From assembly GCF_000215745.1 (NCBI RefSeq), contig NC_015663.1, positions 1,860,001 to 1,924,000 of the forward strand: a DNA stretch of 64,000 bases, given 5' to 3'. The DNA comes from Klebsiella aerogenes KCTC 2190 (lineage in GTDB: Bacteria > Pseudomonadota > Gammaproteobacteria > Enterobacterales > Enterobacteriaceae). Below the pieces are notes generated by a model. That model saw nothing but the letters and a program-made list of their open reading frames with translations. It was not told the DNA's origin and ran no database searches. Shown in pieces: positions 26,452-36,155 of this stretch (its first letter is position 1; the number at the start of each line of letters is the position of its first letter). A program made the position numbers and the translations under genes.

Positions 26452-27225
26452 ATGTTCAATAAAATCATAGATTTATCTGTTCCACTTATGACAGGCATAG
26501 CCTCAGATCCTCCAGCATTTCTACCTGAAATTAATTATGTGACCAACAGTGAAGGAGCCTCCCAACTGGCTGCTAGCTTCCCCGGTTTAACCACAAATGA
26601 GCTGCCTAGACATGAAGGCTGGGCTGTTGAGTTTGTCAAAATGAGCACCCATGCAGGCACACATATGGATGCGCCATATCACTATCATTCACATATGGAT
26701 GATGGCACCCCTTCGCTTACGATTGACCAAATCCCATTAGAGTGGTGTGTGGGGCCGGGCGTTAAACTTGACTTCAGACATTTCCCGGATGGCTATGTTG
26801 TCACTTCAGCTGACATTGTTGCAGAGCTTGCAAGAATTAATCATGAGCTTAAACCAAATGATATCGTTTTGGTTAATACATCTGCTGGCAGCAAGTATGG
26901 GAAGGATGACTTCTTAGACAGTGGTTGCGGAATGGGGCGAGAAGCCACACTGTTCCTGACATCGCGTGGTGTAAAAGTCGTTGGTACTGATGGATGGAGC
27001 TGGGATGCGCCGTTTTCTCGCACGCAAAAAAAATATGAACAAACTAAAGATGCTTCACTGATATGGGAAGGGCATTTTGCAGGCAGTGTATTACCCTACT
27101 GCCAGATCGAAAAACTTACTAATCTGGATCTTCTTCCATCTACAGGATTTACTGTGATCAGTCTCCCAGTAAAAGTAGCAGCTGCTTCTGCTGGCTGGGC
27201 ACGTCCTGTTGCTTTGATTAATTAA
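26452..27225 (+). CDS. Cyclase-family (kynurenine formamidase-like) hydrolase
   Basis: This 257-residue metal-dependent hydrolase of the cyclase/kynurenine formamidase family carries the signature STHAGTHMDAPYHYHSH, in which the His and Asp residues bind the metal. Other expected features are the internal ILVNTSAGSKYG-like core (VLVNTSAGSKYGKDD) and GTDGWSWDAPF. ATG 26452 follows GAGGTGA. The family cleaves formyl or acyl amides and lactam-like rings. The CMD-family gene 15 bp downstream suggests a ring-opening and decarboxylation step for an aromatic or hydroxy-amide compound. The substrate is unknown. Confidence 0.85.
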   Translation: MFNKIIDLSVPLMTGIASDPPAFLPEINYVTNSEGASQLAASFPGLTTNELPRHEGWAVEFVKMSTHAGTHMDAPYHYHSHMDDGTPSLTIDQIPLEWCVGPGVKLDFRHFPDGYVVTSADIVAELARINHELKPNDIVLVNTSAGSKYGKDDFLDSGCGMGREATLFLTSRGVKVVGTDGWSWDAPFSRTQKKYEQTKDASLIWEGHFAGSVLPYCQIEKLTNLDLLPSTGFTVISLPVKVAAASAGWARPVALIN

Positions 27226-27239
27226 TAAGAGAGTTCAAT

Positions 27240-27764
27240 ATGCCACGTATTACTATTCCTGAATTAGACAACCTGACTGATTCTCAAAAAGAACAATATG
27301 CACGTTTTCCTGCAAATCTGACCCTGGGACTGCTGGCAACTTCTTGCTCTGCTCAAGGTTATCTTTCTTTGGGCGCCTCATTTCCTGCTGGTAAGTTAAA
27401 TAACAAAGACAGAGAAATGATTATAATGCGAGTCGGCTGTTTGAGTCGCAGCCCTTATGAAAGGATGCAACATTATCCTTTGGCATTGAAATCAGGATGG
27501 ACGGAAGAAGAAATTTCTCTGATTGAGGCAGGAGCATTAATGGCAGAGAGAGAGGCTACAATTCTTAAATTCGTAGAGGAGTGTGTGGCTAAGGTGAAAG
27601 TTTCTGATAAGATTTTCAATAAAATTCGCGAATTTTATGATGACACACAAATCGCGGAATTAACGCTGATTATTGGTCACTATATGATGACAGCGCGATT
27701 CCTTGAAACCTTAGAGATACCGCTTGATTCAGCGGCTACTTCATGGGATGCAATGTCTGTTTAA
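27240..27764 (+). CDS. Carboxymuconolactone decarboxylase-family protein
   Basis: The 174-residue alpha-helical protein has the CMD/AhpD-like core REMIIMRVGCLSRSPYERMQ followed by H (the YExxQH-type motif), with helices around it. A strict CxxC of AhpD is absent, so it is more like true CMD or a catabolic relative than a peroxidase partner. It follows the cyclase gene by 15 bp and precedes a long palindromic terminator. Together with the cyclase and the AraC regulator it forms a three-gene catabolic module with IS scars on both sides. Confidence 0.82.
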   Translation: MPRITIPELDNLTDSQKEQYARFPANLTLGLLATSCSAQGYLSLGASFPAGKLNNKDREMIIMRVGCLSRSPYERMQHYPLALKSGWTEEEISLIEAGALMAEREATILKFVEECVAKVKVSDKIFNKIREFYDDTQIAELTLIIGHYMMTARFLETLEIPLDSAATSWDAMSV

Positions 27765-27804
27765 ATATCAATCCCTATTTATTTAGAATACACTATATTT
27801 TTTA

Positions 27805-27836
27805 TTGACAAAGGCTCCTTCTGGAGCCTTTGTCAA
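27805..27836 (+). terminator. Strong intrinsic terminator after CMD gene
   Basis: A 14-bp perfect stem (TTGACAAAGGCTCC / GGAGCCTTTGTCAA) with a TTCT loop, 40 bp after the CMD stop. Confidence 0.85.
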
Positions 27837-27913
27837 TCCGACTACTGATTATCCATGCGATGTTTCCGCACCGAGCATATTGATAGCAGTAATGTCCGCT
27901 CCTGGCTGTGAGT

Positions 27914-28912
27914 TCAACTGATGGACGCAACACACTTATTGAACCGTTCTGCGGGTGATTCATAGTCTAGCGTTTTTCTCGGCCTTTCGTTGAGCTGTCT
28001 GGCAACACTGTTAAGTCTCTGCTGGCTGTGAACCGATAAGTCAGTTCCTTTTGGAAAATATTGTCTGAGCAATCTGTTCGTATTTTCATTTGAGCCACGT
28101 TGCCAGGGAGATTGAGGATCACAAAAATAAATCTGAATGTTTGTCGCTACAGTAAATCGAGTGTGGCTGGTCATTTCAGCGCCACGATCCCAAGTTAATG
28201 TTTTATAAAGCTCAGCAGGTAATTCCCGGGCTTGTCTGATGAGTGCAGATATAACCGTTATGGTCTTGTTGTCTCTGATCTTCGCCAGCATAACAAAATG
28301 GGAATGACGTTCTACGTGGGTGATGATATAGGAATTTTTCGAGCCCTGAATCAAGTCACCTTCCCAGTGACCTGGAATGGCTCTGTCAGCCGCCTCTGGT
28401 GGCCTTTCGCTGATAGGTATCGTGTTCGGGATTGACCCTAATCCTTTCCCTTTAAGTGATGACGTTCTGGATCTACGCACTGCTCTCCCGCTTCTGAGGC
28501 ATTGCTGCAGCTCTTTTTTTAATGCTCCACGGGTTTGTATAAAAAGTGTTTTATAAATCGTTTCGTGTGACACATGCATTTCCTGATTAGCCGGATAACA
28601 GCGTTTCAGCCAACCGGCGATCTGTTCCGGCGACCAGTCCTGATGCATCTTCTCTGCAATGATTTTACACAATGCGGGGCTTTCAATTAGCTTGCAGGGT
28701 TTTGGTCTCAGCGCATTTTCCCACGCAGTAGCATCGGCTTTTGCTGCACGGTATTGTTTTGCACCACCGTGCCTCCTGACCTCGCGGCTAATCGTTGAGG
28801 GCGCTCTTGATAATTTGGCGGCGATGCCCCTGATACTGAGTTTTGCTACCAGCCCTCTGGATATCTCCTCTCTTTCATCAAGCGAAAGCGCTAATCGGTG
28901 CCGTTTTCGCAC
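27914..28912 (-). mobile_element. IS30-family transposase, N-terminally truncated
   Basis: The 332-residue frame from GTG 28912 carries the HTH (IRGIAAKLSRAPSTISREVR), the DDE domain (GHWEGDLI, TWDRGAEMTSH, CDPQSPWQRGSNENTNRLLRQ) and the C-terminal helix. IS30 transposases are about 380 residues, and the first ~50 (second HTH) are missing because the frame joins IS110-type sequence at about 28912. Typical terminal inverted repeats were not found. The DDE residues are intact, but the protein is likely inactive. Confidence 0.8.
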
Positions 28913-29487
28913 GGGAGGACGGTATCTTCCCGCAGCGAAGACAACAGTCGACGAAGAGTGAATGTCAGGCTGTTTGAGGCATCTTCAATCAGCTCCGGTA
29001 GCTGTTGCTGGAGACTCAGGATCCCGACAGGAATAGTGAAACCATATTCAGCGAGCAGAGAACGAAGCTGGTTGGCCAGCGCCGTTCTCTGCTCAACCAT
29101 TAGTTGGCGTGTGTTCCGAAGCGCCTTGATATCCTGCTGTTCTGTGGTTTTTACAGAAACAAAGTGAATACCCGGGCGAAATGCTGTCTCGCAAATTGCC
29201 AACGCATCATTGGCATCATTTTTCTGGCTACGGACAAAAGCTTTTATGTGTTGTGCGGGGATGAGTCTGACGCAATAGCCCATAGATGCGAAGGTTCGCC
29301 CCCAAAAATGCGAAGTGGCGCAGGCTTCCATAGCAACAAGAGTTCCAGGTTCAAACTGTCGGATAGTATCCAGCAATTTAGAATGAGAGATTTTTTTGTT
29401 CCATGCGACGGAGCCATCGACCATCCAGACGCAGACCTGAAAAACTGATTTGGCGATATCAATACCAACAACTCTGATCGTGCTCAT
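28891..29487 (-). mobile_element. IS110-family transposase, C-terminally truncated
   Basis: A 198-residue frame: MSTIRVVGIDIAKSVFQVCV with the first DEDD aspartate, VAMEACATSHFW, IPAQHIKAFVRSQKNDANDA, and a long helix. The C-terminal serine/transposase_20 domain is missing: the frame runs into IS30 sequence after SLREDTVLPCEN. IS110 elements lack inverted repeats, so the right boundary near 29490-29530 is only a guess. Confidence 0.8.
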
Positions 29488-29858
29488 GTGATTTACTCCC
29501 GTAGCAAACGCAGACAGTAAAAGTATGGCACTGGCTGCTTCAGGAAAGGGCGTCCATCACATCACTACACATAACGTATTTCTCCGATCATACCGGTGTC
29601 AGTGTAAATCATAATAATTACTACACGTGCGTTATTATAAAGTATCGCTTCAGGGTACCTGACAATAATATCCCATTAATAATAAATCTTACATTTATTA
29701 TTATTTTGTAAAAAAGCATCAATGCAGAACATATCAATTCTGTGAATCTCATCAGAATCTGTAATGCATTTATTTTTTAAAGGCACAGAATTATAAAAAA
29801 AATATATCACCGGAATTACACTCGGATTTCACTTAAATTCAACAGTCAGAACATAATT
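29488..29858. promoter_or_regulatory. Upstream region of porin gene
   Basis: 371 bp lie between the IS110 remnant and the porin start. The distal part is probably IS110 leader. From 29600 the DNA becomes very AT-rich (29640-29830) and likely carries the porin promoter and possible H-NS silencing sites. No CRP or other operator was recognised. Confidence 0.4.
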
Positions 29859-31199
29859 ATGAAAGTGATTAAATCAGTGGCGAAACACTCAATAAAAGGA
29901 TTCCTGCCCGGGATGTTATTTCTTGCTCTTCAGCCATATGCGGCTCAGGCTGCAGATGCCTTCAGTACTGGCTCCCCATGGATGCTGGGCGGCTGGGGAG
30001 GAGTACGTTCAGACTTACAGCAGAACGGCGTCAGTTTCCAGGCTGGCTATACCATGGAATCAGCATCCAATCTGGCTGGCGGATATCACACCTCCACCAC
30101 CGCACGTTACAGCGATCAGTGGGCGTTCGGGGTTAACCTCGATCTGGAAAAACTGCTGAACTGGCAGGATGCGGAATTCCAGATGACCATCACGGACCGT
30201 AACGGGCAAAACCTGTCAGATCAAATTGCCGATCCCCGCACCGGCATGCTGTCATCCGTTCAGGAAGTCTATGGTCGTGGGCAGACCTGGCGGCTGACGC
30301 AGTTCTGGCTGAGAAAAGGACTTTTTGGCGATGTGCTCGATCTGAAAGCCGGCCGCGTCACCGTCGGCGAAGATTTTGATAACTTTGACAGCAAGTTCCA
30401 GAATCTGGCATTCGGCAGCGGGCAGGCAGGCAACTGGCGCGGCGATCACTGGTACAACTGGCCGGTCTCCCAGTGGGGCGGACGTGTACGTCTGAATATT
30501 ACGCCGGAAGTGTTTATGCAGGTGGGCTTCTATAATCAGAATCCTTATAACTACGATCGCGGGGATGGTTTCCGCCTCGAATTCAGCCCGACAGAAGGGA
30601 ACCTGGTTCCGGTAGAGCTGGGCTGGCAGCCGAAACTGGGCAGTGATAAATTGCCGGGTAATTACCGACTTGGTTATTACTACTCTTCCGTCAACGATAA
30701 TGTGTATGGCTCATGGCATAACGGTGGCTTTAATGATACCGCTCATGCCTACGGCGGTTATATCCTGGCACAGCAACAACTGAGCGCTCAGGGTGGCAGT
30801 ACCGATCGCGGAATTACATTAACCCTTCAGGCGGTGATGAACGATCACAAAACCTCAAAAACAGATAATTATCAGTCTATCGCCGTCACCTGGAAAGGCC
30901 CGTTTGACGCCAGACCACAGGATGAAATCGGTGTGGGTGCCGCACGTATTCATGTTAACTCTGCCTATACCCGCATGCTACGCCAGGAAAATGCTTTCAA
31001 CGGCGAGACAGACTACAACAGTCCGACTTATCTGCCCGTCCAGGAAGGAGCAGAATATAACTATGAACTTTATTACAATGTGCAGGCGACTGACTGGCTA
31101 CAGATCCGCCCGAATCTGCAGTATGTTTCCGCGCCGGGCGCAGTAAGTGAAGTGGATGATGCTTTCATTGGTGGCATCAGCGCGAACATCGTCTTCTGA
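29859..31199 (+). CDS. OprB-family carbohydrate-selective outer-membrane porin
   Basis: The 446-residue protein has a signal peptide (about 31 residues, ending AQA), then SPWMLGGWGGVRSDLQQNG (the conserved OprB/CarO-type start), repeated amphipathic strands and a C-terminal SANIVF with terminal Phe, as in outer-membrane barrels. OprB-type porins admit glucose and other sugars. No sugar transporter or catabolic gene is adjacent except the small membrane gene downstream, so the substrate is unknown. The GC-rich coding style is more core-like than its neighbours, with an AT-rich promoter. A terminator follows. Confidence 0.85.
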   Translation: MKVIKSVAKHSIKGFLPGMLFLALQPYAAQAADAFSTGSPWMLGGWGGVRSDLQQNGVSFQAGYTMESASNLAGGYHTSTTARYSDQWAFGVNLDLEKLLNWQDAEFQMTITDRNGQNLSDQIADPRTGMLSSVQEVYGRGQTWRLTQFWLRKGLFGDVLDLKAGRVTVGEDFDNFDSKFQNLAFGSGQAGNWRGDHWYNWPVSQWGGRVRLNITPEVFMQVGFYNQNPYNYDRGDGFRLEFSPTEGNLVPVELGWQPKLGSDKLPGNYRLGYYYSSVNDNVYGSWHNGGFNDTAHAYGGYILAQQQLSAQGGSTDRGITLTLQAVMNDHKTSKTDNYQSIAVTWKGPFDARPQDEIGVGAARIHVNSAYTRMLRQENAFNGETDYNSPTYLPVQEGAEYNYELYYNVQATDWLQIRPNLQYVSAPGAVSEVDDAFIGGISANIVF

Positions 31200-31219
31200 T
31201 GTGCAGCGCTCTGCTACAG

Positions 31220-31247
31220 AAAACAACGGCCACTCGGTCGTTGTTTT
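31220..31247 (+). terminator. Intrinsic terminator after porin gene
   Basis: A 9-bp stem AAAACAACG/CGTTGTTTT around a GGCCACTCGGT loop region, ending in T residues. Confidence 0.8.
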
Positions 31248-31362
31248 ATTCGACTGAAACAGGTAAACAGGAGAATCCGGCAGTACATACCGGTGCAGGT
31301 ATCCCCACGCCAGCTACGGATGCCCGGGTAACGAATAGGAGCCCTGATGGCGTGAATATCAG

Positions 31363-31974
31363 ATGAGCAGACTGGAAAAAATACACCTCGTGGTACAGAT
31401 AGCCGCGCAGATCACCACGATAGCTGCTGCTATTGCGGTGGGTGCATGGGCTTTTTATTCCACGTTTTATGTGAAAAAAGAACAGCTCGTCACGGAATAC
31501 ACCCTGAAGGAGTTAGCTCAGAAGACGATCCGTGAGCCTCATATCCAGGCCAGAATCGATGCCACCATTCAGCCACTCGATCCAGACGGCAGTCTGCTGC
31601 AGGTGAAAGTCACGCTTTCCAATCCCGGCAGTCTGGAAGGTAAGGTTCTGCTGGATGATGCCGCATTGACGCTGGTTCCGGTCAGTTTTTCTGAAGGTTC
31701 TCCCATTTACCAGTCGCCCGTCAGCCTGATGTCCGGTCGCTACGCAGGCCCGCTGCAGCGCCTGGTTCTGCCCTTCGTGAATATCGGAGCTGGCGAAAAT
31801 TACGAGTTGATGTTCATCTATCGTATCAACACCCCGGGAACGTATCTGATCCGTTTCCTGGCGCTGAATGATACCGGCCGTCAGGAGAAACAACATTTCG
31901 AATCCGGGCAGGTTCCGTACCGGTACTCCGTTGGAGCAGATCAGTATGTCGTTATCCGACAGAAAGGACGATAA
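31363..31974 (+). CDS. Uncharacterised single-span membrane protein
   Basis: The 203-residue protein has one strong membrane helix (about residues 10-33, IAAQITTIAAAIAVGAWAFY) followed by a soluble beta-rich domain (LQVKVTLSNPGSLEGKVLLD ... YELMFIYRINTPGTY), presumably periplasmic. The domain recalls Ig-like sandwich folds. No family was recognised. It lies 163 bp behind the porin past a terminator, so it is likely a separate unit. Confidence 0.6.
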   Translation: MSRLEKIHLVVQIAAQITTIAAAIAVGAWAFYSTFYVKKEQLVTEYTLKELAQKTIREPHIQARIDATIQPLDPDGSLLQVKVTLSNPGSLEGKVLLDDAALTLVPVSFSEGSPIYQSPVSLMSGRYAGPLQRLVLPFVNIGAGENYELMFIYRINTPGTYLIRFLALNDTGRQEKQHFESGQVPYRYSVGADQYVVIRQKGR

Positions 31975-32032
31975 CCCCCTCCACTGATAAGTTTTATATA
32001 ATCCCTCCAGTCAGCCATTCCAGAATAAAAAA

Positions 32033-32055
32033 GCCAGCCACTGGAGAGGGCTGGC
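32033..32055 (-). terminator. Leftward intrinsic terminator
   Basis: The stem GCCAGCC/GGCTGGC with a 9-nt loop is followed on the minus strand by a T run (TTTTTT). It would stop transcripts coming from the decayed gene at 32482-32925. Confidence 0.7.
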
Positions 32056-32481
32056 GAATCAATACATCATCGTTATTGGTTATGTTGTGACTTATGGATG
32101 CAGGCAAGCTTACCAAGTATAGCCTGTAAATAGCCCTATTTCACTGCAGTTACTGACATAAAACAGGACCAGTGATGCACACCAGACCACGAAAGTGATA
32201 ACCGGTCTCCTGGGATTTAAACGAGTGGGATGAAACCTAACCGGTGATTACCATCCGGGGGTAAGCATCACATATGGACATTGTTGACGTTTACGCTGAT
32301 ATCTGTCAGCCAGAACCACAATAAAATCTGATCGCCTGCTTTTAGCGAGGAACAGGCATAACAACCTATTATATTCGGTTTATTTGGGATCTTATCATGC
32401 CCGGCGGGTGGCCGAATTTCCGCGAAAATGCACGAGAAAATGCGACAGAACTTCCTAAACCCACTATAGCGGCGACAGATT

Positions 32482-32925
<444 letters not shown>

Positions 32926-33135
32926 ATCGAGGTCACAGATGAGTAGGCCTCAGCGTGTAAATGACCTTCACTAACTGGCATTTGCGATATTGAGTGTGAT
33001 ACTACAAATGCCTACTACTGCCCTGTCAGGAGCTTTTATTGGTAAAAAATATGGTTTATTAATGTGACCGGGATCACTTAACCACTTTGGATATAACCTC
33101 ACTATGATTGTGGTCTATCAATGAGGTAAATTTGA

Positions 33136-34158
33136 ATGTTTAATCTTCTAAGAATCGAACCCGCTTTTACGGATGATGAATATGGTTTTACCCAATCTTT
33201 GCTTGCTTATATTAACGGAGACAGCAATTTCATCACTGAGAAGGAAAAACTCGGTGTAATACTTGAACATGCATACGATCGCCACTCTGCGAGCGATCAG
33301 AAAATTGTTCAACATGCTCTTTTTCTTATTTATCAAAGCGTACTTGCTCACCCATTATCAACGCCAGCTGCCAGACAATATGATCCAGCTATTCTTGAAA
33401 TTAAAAATGCCATTGAACAAAAATGGCTTGAGAGTGAATTTTCTGGTCTGGTTATCCCTCCAGAAGTTGATTCCGTAAAACATTACGGCGATTATTTAAA
33501 ATCAGTCTGGCAAACGCATAATGCATCTCATCATCAGGTTTTTGAATTTCTTGAAAAAGATGCCACAACGAAACAACTCTATTACTTCTTTAAAAGCGAC
33601 AGCGCATTAAATTTGATTTTTTTTGACCTCGTTGCCTATACATTGATTGGTTCTCAACCTGAAACCAGGGGAACTATCAGTGAAAACCTCTGGGATGAAA
33701 TCGGCCATGGGGATAATGTATTTACGCATGTCAATCTATATAAAGATGTTCTTGCCCGACAGGATATTACATTGCCGGGAAACCACTATATAGATATGTA
33801 TGGCGTTGAAGCATTAGCAGGCCACAACGCATTCATGATTGGCTCCGTCAACCGCAAACATTACTACAAATTGCTGGGTGTCATGGCTATGACGGAAGTA
33901 CTTGATCCTCCGCAATACGAAAAACTGGTGAAAGGGTGTATCCGTCTTGGACTGGTTGACAGGGATGTAAAATATTATACCGAGCACATCACTATTGATA
34001 TTAAACATGGTGATGACTGGCTTTATAATGTTATCGATGTGATTGCGAATAAATATCCAGAAACACGCAAAGAATTTTATATTGGCAGTTTACTCAGGTT
34101 GCGCACAGCAGAACGCTATTACGATCAACTGATGAATAACCTGGATTCGATAGTCTGA
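33136..34158 (+). CDS. Haem-oxygenase-like diiron oxygenase (HDO superfamily)
   Basis: The 340-residue alpha-helical 'iron-containing redox enzyme' family protein shows two motif blocks that fit the HDO diiron site: ENLWDEIGHGDNVFTHVNLY near residue 187, and MTEVLDPPQ plus YYTEHITIDIKHGDDWL near 255-300. E, H and D residues are placed as in SznF, UndA and related N-oxygenases or C-C bond-cleaving enzymes. The chemistry cannot be predicted. The gene is followed by a hairpin and then an EamA-type exporter 56 bp downstream, suggesting synthesis and export of a small product. It starts at ATG 33136 and is AT-rich. Confidence 0.78.
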   Translation: MFNLLRIEPAFTDDEYGFTQSLLAYINGDSNFITEKEKLGVILEHAYDRHSASDQKIVQHALFLIYQSVLAHPLSTPAARQYDPAILEIKNAIEQKWLESEFSGLVIPPEVDSVKHYGDYLKSVWQTHNASHHQVFEFLEKDATTKQLYYFFKSDSALNLIFFDLVAYTLIGSQPETRGTISENLWDEIGHGDNVFTHVNLYKDVLARQDITLPGNHYIDMYGVEALAGHNAFMIGSVNRKHYYKLLGVMAMTEVLDPPQYEKLVKGCIRLGLVDRDVKYYTEHITIDIKHGDDWLYNVIDVIANKYPETRKEFYIGSLLRLRTAERYYDQLMNNLDSIV

Positions 34159-34162
34159 AGAG

Positions 34163-34197
34163 ACTGCTCCCGGTTCATACTTGTCGGGACAGTTTTT
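34163..34197 (+). terminator. Terminator or attenuator between HDO and EamA genes
   Basis: The stem ACTGCTCCCG/CGGGACAGT is followed by TTTTT, only 18 bp before the EamA start. It probably gives partial read-through and sets a lower level of the transporter. Confidence 0.6.
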
Positions 34198-34214
34198 GTA
34201 AAAGGAGGTGATAC

Positions 34215-35126
34215 TTGGCGTATTTACTACTGGCACTTGCTGCCATTTTCTGGGGAGGGAATTATGTCGTCGGACATATTCTGGTTCAGTATGTTGATCC
34301 TTACGGACTTAGCCTGATACGTTGGGCTGGAACGACACTACTGATGCTCGCGTTTTACTGGAAGATCTTTTCTCGTGATTTTTCCACACTAAGACAAAAC
34401 ATTGGCATCAATACACTACTTTCATTCCTAGGTCAGGTTAGTTTTCCCTTAAGTCTTTATATAGGATTACAGTACACCACCTCACTCAACGCTGCTATTT
34501 ATATTTCTGGCACTCCCTGTATGGTGCTTTTAATCAATTACTTTATTTTCCATGAACGGATTTCAGCCCGGAATGTTGCTGGTGTAATTGCCAGTACGGT
34601 TGGTGTTATCTACCTTGCATTTTCCAGCGCCAGTGGTAACGGCAGTATGAAAGCTTTTGGCTGGGGGGATGTATTGACGATTATATCCGCCCTTAGCTGG
34701 GCGTTTTACTGTGCTTTTTTGCGGCTAAAAAATACATCGGTGAAAAATACGTCTTTTGTAGCTTTCAGTTCACTGATTGGTACTATTATCCTGGTTCCCA
34801 TGTTCTGTCTGCATGCTGCACTGTCGCCCAGTTATCATGGCATAATTTATACTGCCAGCCCTTCAGTGATTATCGGGATCCTTTACTTAATCATCTTTCC
34901 GTCGTGGTTATCCTATGTTTTCTGGAGTAAAGGGGTTTCATTGATTGGTACAACACGCAGCGAAATTTATACTCATCTGATACCGGTTTCCGGTGGTCTT
35001 ATGGGGATCCTCTTTCTTGGCAATACGCTCAGGACATACCACATCATAACGCTGATACTGATCGTCTTCGGTATTATCTGTTGTTCTGGTAATAAAAGTG
35101 TAAGCGCAAGCCGCCAGCCCGATTGA
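34215..35126 (+). CDS. EamA/DMT-superfamily transporter
   Basis: This 303-residue protein has ten predicted membrane helices in two EamA repeats (starting LLLALAAIFWGGNYVVG; second repeat from WGDVLTIISALSWAFYCAF). It is similar to RhaT/YdcZ-type metabolite exporters. The start is TTG 34215, chosen because AAGGAGGTGAT just upstream is a near-perfect Shine-Dalgarno. It lies 56 bp behind the diiron enzyme gene and is probably co-transcribed with it. DMT exporters move amino acids, sugars and other metabolites; here the likely cargo is the product of the HDO enzyme. Confidence 0.85.
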   Translation: MAYLLLALAAIFWGGNYVVGHILVQYVDPYGLSLIRWAGTTLLMLAFYWKIFSRDFSTLRQNIGINTLLSFLGQVSFPLSLYIGLQYTTSLNAAIYISGTPCMVLLINYFIFHERISARNVAGVIASTVGVIYLAFSSASGNGSMKAFGWGDVLTIISALSWAFYCAFLRLKNTSVKNTSFVAFSSLIGTIILVPMFCLHAALSPSYHGIIYTASPSVIIGILYLIIFPSWLSYVFWSKGVSLIGTTRSEIYTHLIPVSGGLMGILFLGNTLRTYHIITLILIVFGIICCSGNKSVSASRQPD

Positions 35127-35324
35127 GTATCGCTGCGCAACATTTAGGTCAGGCATAGTGAGTAAGGTTGAGTGAATGCAGAATGCAGCAGCTATGGCGG
35201 CTGCATCAATTTGTGTATTCTACACCCTGGAGTTTATTGGGTCTAAATATCGCATTTAGTATGCTTTGCTCCCACTTAACCAATTACAATTGTATTTATC
35301 ATAAGGTAGATGGAGCATTGCCTG

Positions 35325-35519
35325 TTATAACGATGAAACCATAAATCCTTGTTCAGATGTTCTCCCTAATCCTATCGGTAGAGCGTAATTGACCGTCCCC
35401 CTTGAACGATACAGACCGTTCGTACAAACCGTTTCAATCACTTCGATTTGCTTATCGGGTGTTATTGCAGGAATGACTACGGAACCCCTTATAAGCGGAT
35501 AATTGATAATCCTTCTCAA
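35325..35519 (-). CDS. Small hypothetical ORF, poorly supported
   Basis: A 64-codon minus-strand frame from a TTG (RRIINYPLIRGSVVIPAITP ... GLGRTSEQGFMVSSL). It follows the PAAR pseudogene on the same strand. A neighbouring frame opens with ATG CTT GAG AAG, which suggests another frameshift. No family was recognised. It may be the decayed downstream partner of the PAAR protein. Confidence 0.25.
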   Translation of the reverse strand: MRRIINYPLIRGSVVIPAITPDKQIEVIETVCTNGLYRSRGTVNYALPIGLGRTSEQGFMVSSL

Positions 35520-35556
35520 GCATTATGTTCTTCTAGCTGATTTGTACTAATGAGTC

Positions 35557-35804
35557 TCAGGCGCCCACGGTTGAGCCGCAGGAAATTGGATCGCTGACAC
35601 ACACAATTCCTTTGCCGTTCACCGTAAACCAGGGGCGCGTTGAAATGACCTGGCCGCCGTGCATGATGTGTGTGCGTACAGGTTTCCGTCAACAAGTACA
35701 TCTATTCCGTTGATTTTTAGTAACGGTTCACCCTCTATCCGCGGGCGAGCGGGGAAGGCGCCGTGGCCGGTTCCAACACTGTTTTTGGTTGCTATGGCTG
35801 GCAT
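35557..35804 (-). pseudogene. PAAR-domain protein with a frameshift
   Basis: ATG 35804 has AAAGGAGCC as ribosome-binding site. The frame reads MPAIATKNSVGTGHGAFPAR and KINGIDVLVDGNLYAHTSC, then is broken. The next frame continues MHGGQVISTRPWFTVNGKGI and VCVSDPISCGSTVGA to a stop. Together they give a PAAR-repeat protein of about 85 residues (sharp tip of type VI or related secretion spikes). The break lies at a repeated ATGC, consistent with a slippage deletion. No other T6SS gene is present in the window. Confidence 0.65.
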
Positions 35805-35835
35805 AAGGCTCCTTTGATAACCACATACAGGTTCT

Positions 35836-36050
35836 TTAGATATTCAGCAGGTTAACTATCTGGCCGTACGAGTCAGCATACTGCTGGCTTATCTTCGAGT
35901 CATAAGGCCCTATTTTGTACTCACCTTTAGCGGCTATTACTTCCTGCCTTGCAACGGCACAGGCTGCACTTCCAGCATTTCCGTTGCCACAGACATCAAT
36001 GACTTTCTTATCACTGACGCTCAGGAAGTTATTCTCAGCATTAAAAATGC
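35836..36050 (-). pseudogene. Orphan CdiA-CT fragment with AENN motif
   Basis: A minus-strand frame without a start reads AENNFLSVSDKKVIDVCGNG, then SAACAVARQEVIAAKGEYKI and a stop at 35836. AENN replaces VENN at the pretoxin/toxin junction. Only about 70 residues follow, so the toxin is truncated. No immunity gene remains. Confidence 0.6.
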
Positions 36051-36155
36051 ACCTTACTCAGTTGGTGTCCAAACTTTGGGGTGTAATTCACTTAAGGTGG
36101 GATTACATTTATACTTTAGGGTCCGATGGTGGCCTTTCTCGATTTTTCCGCTCAT

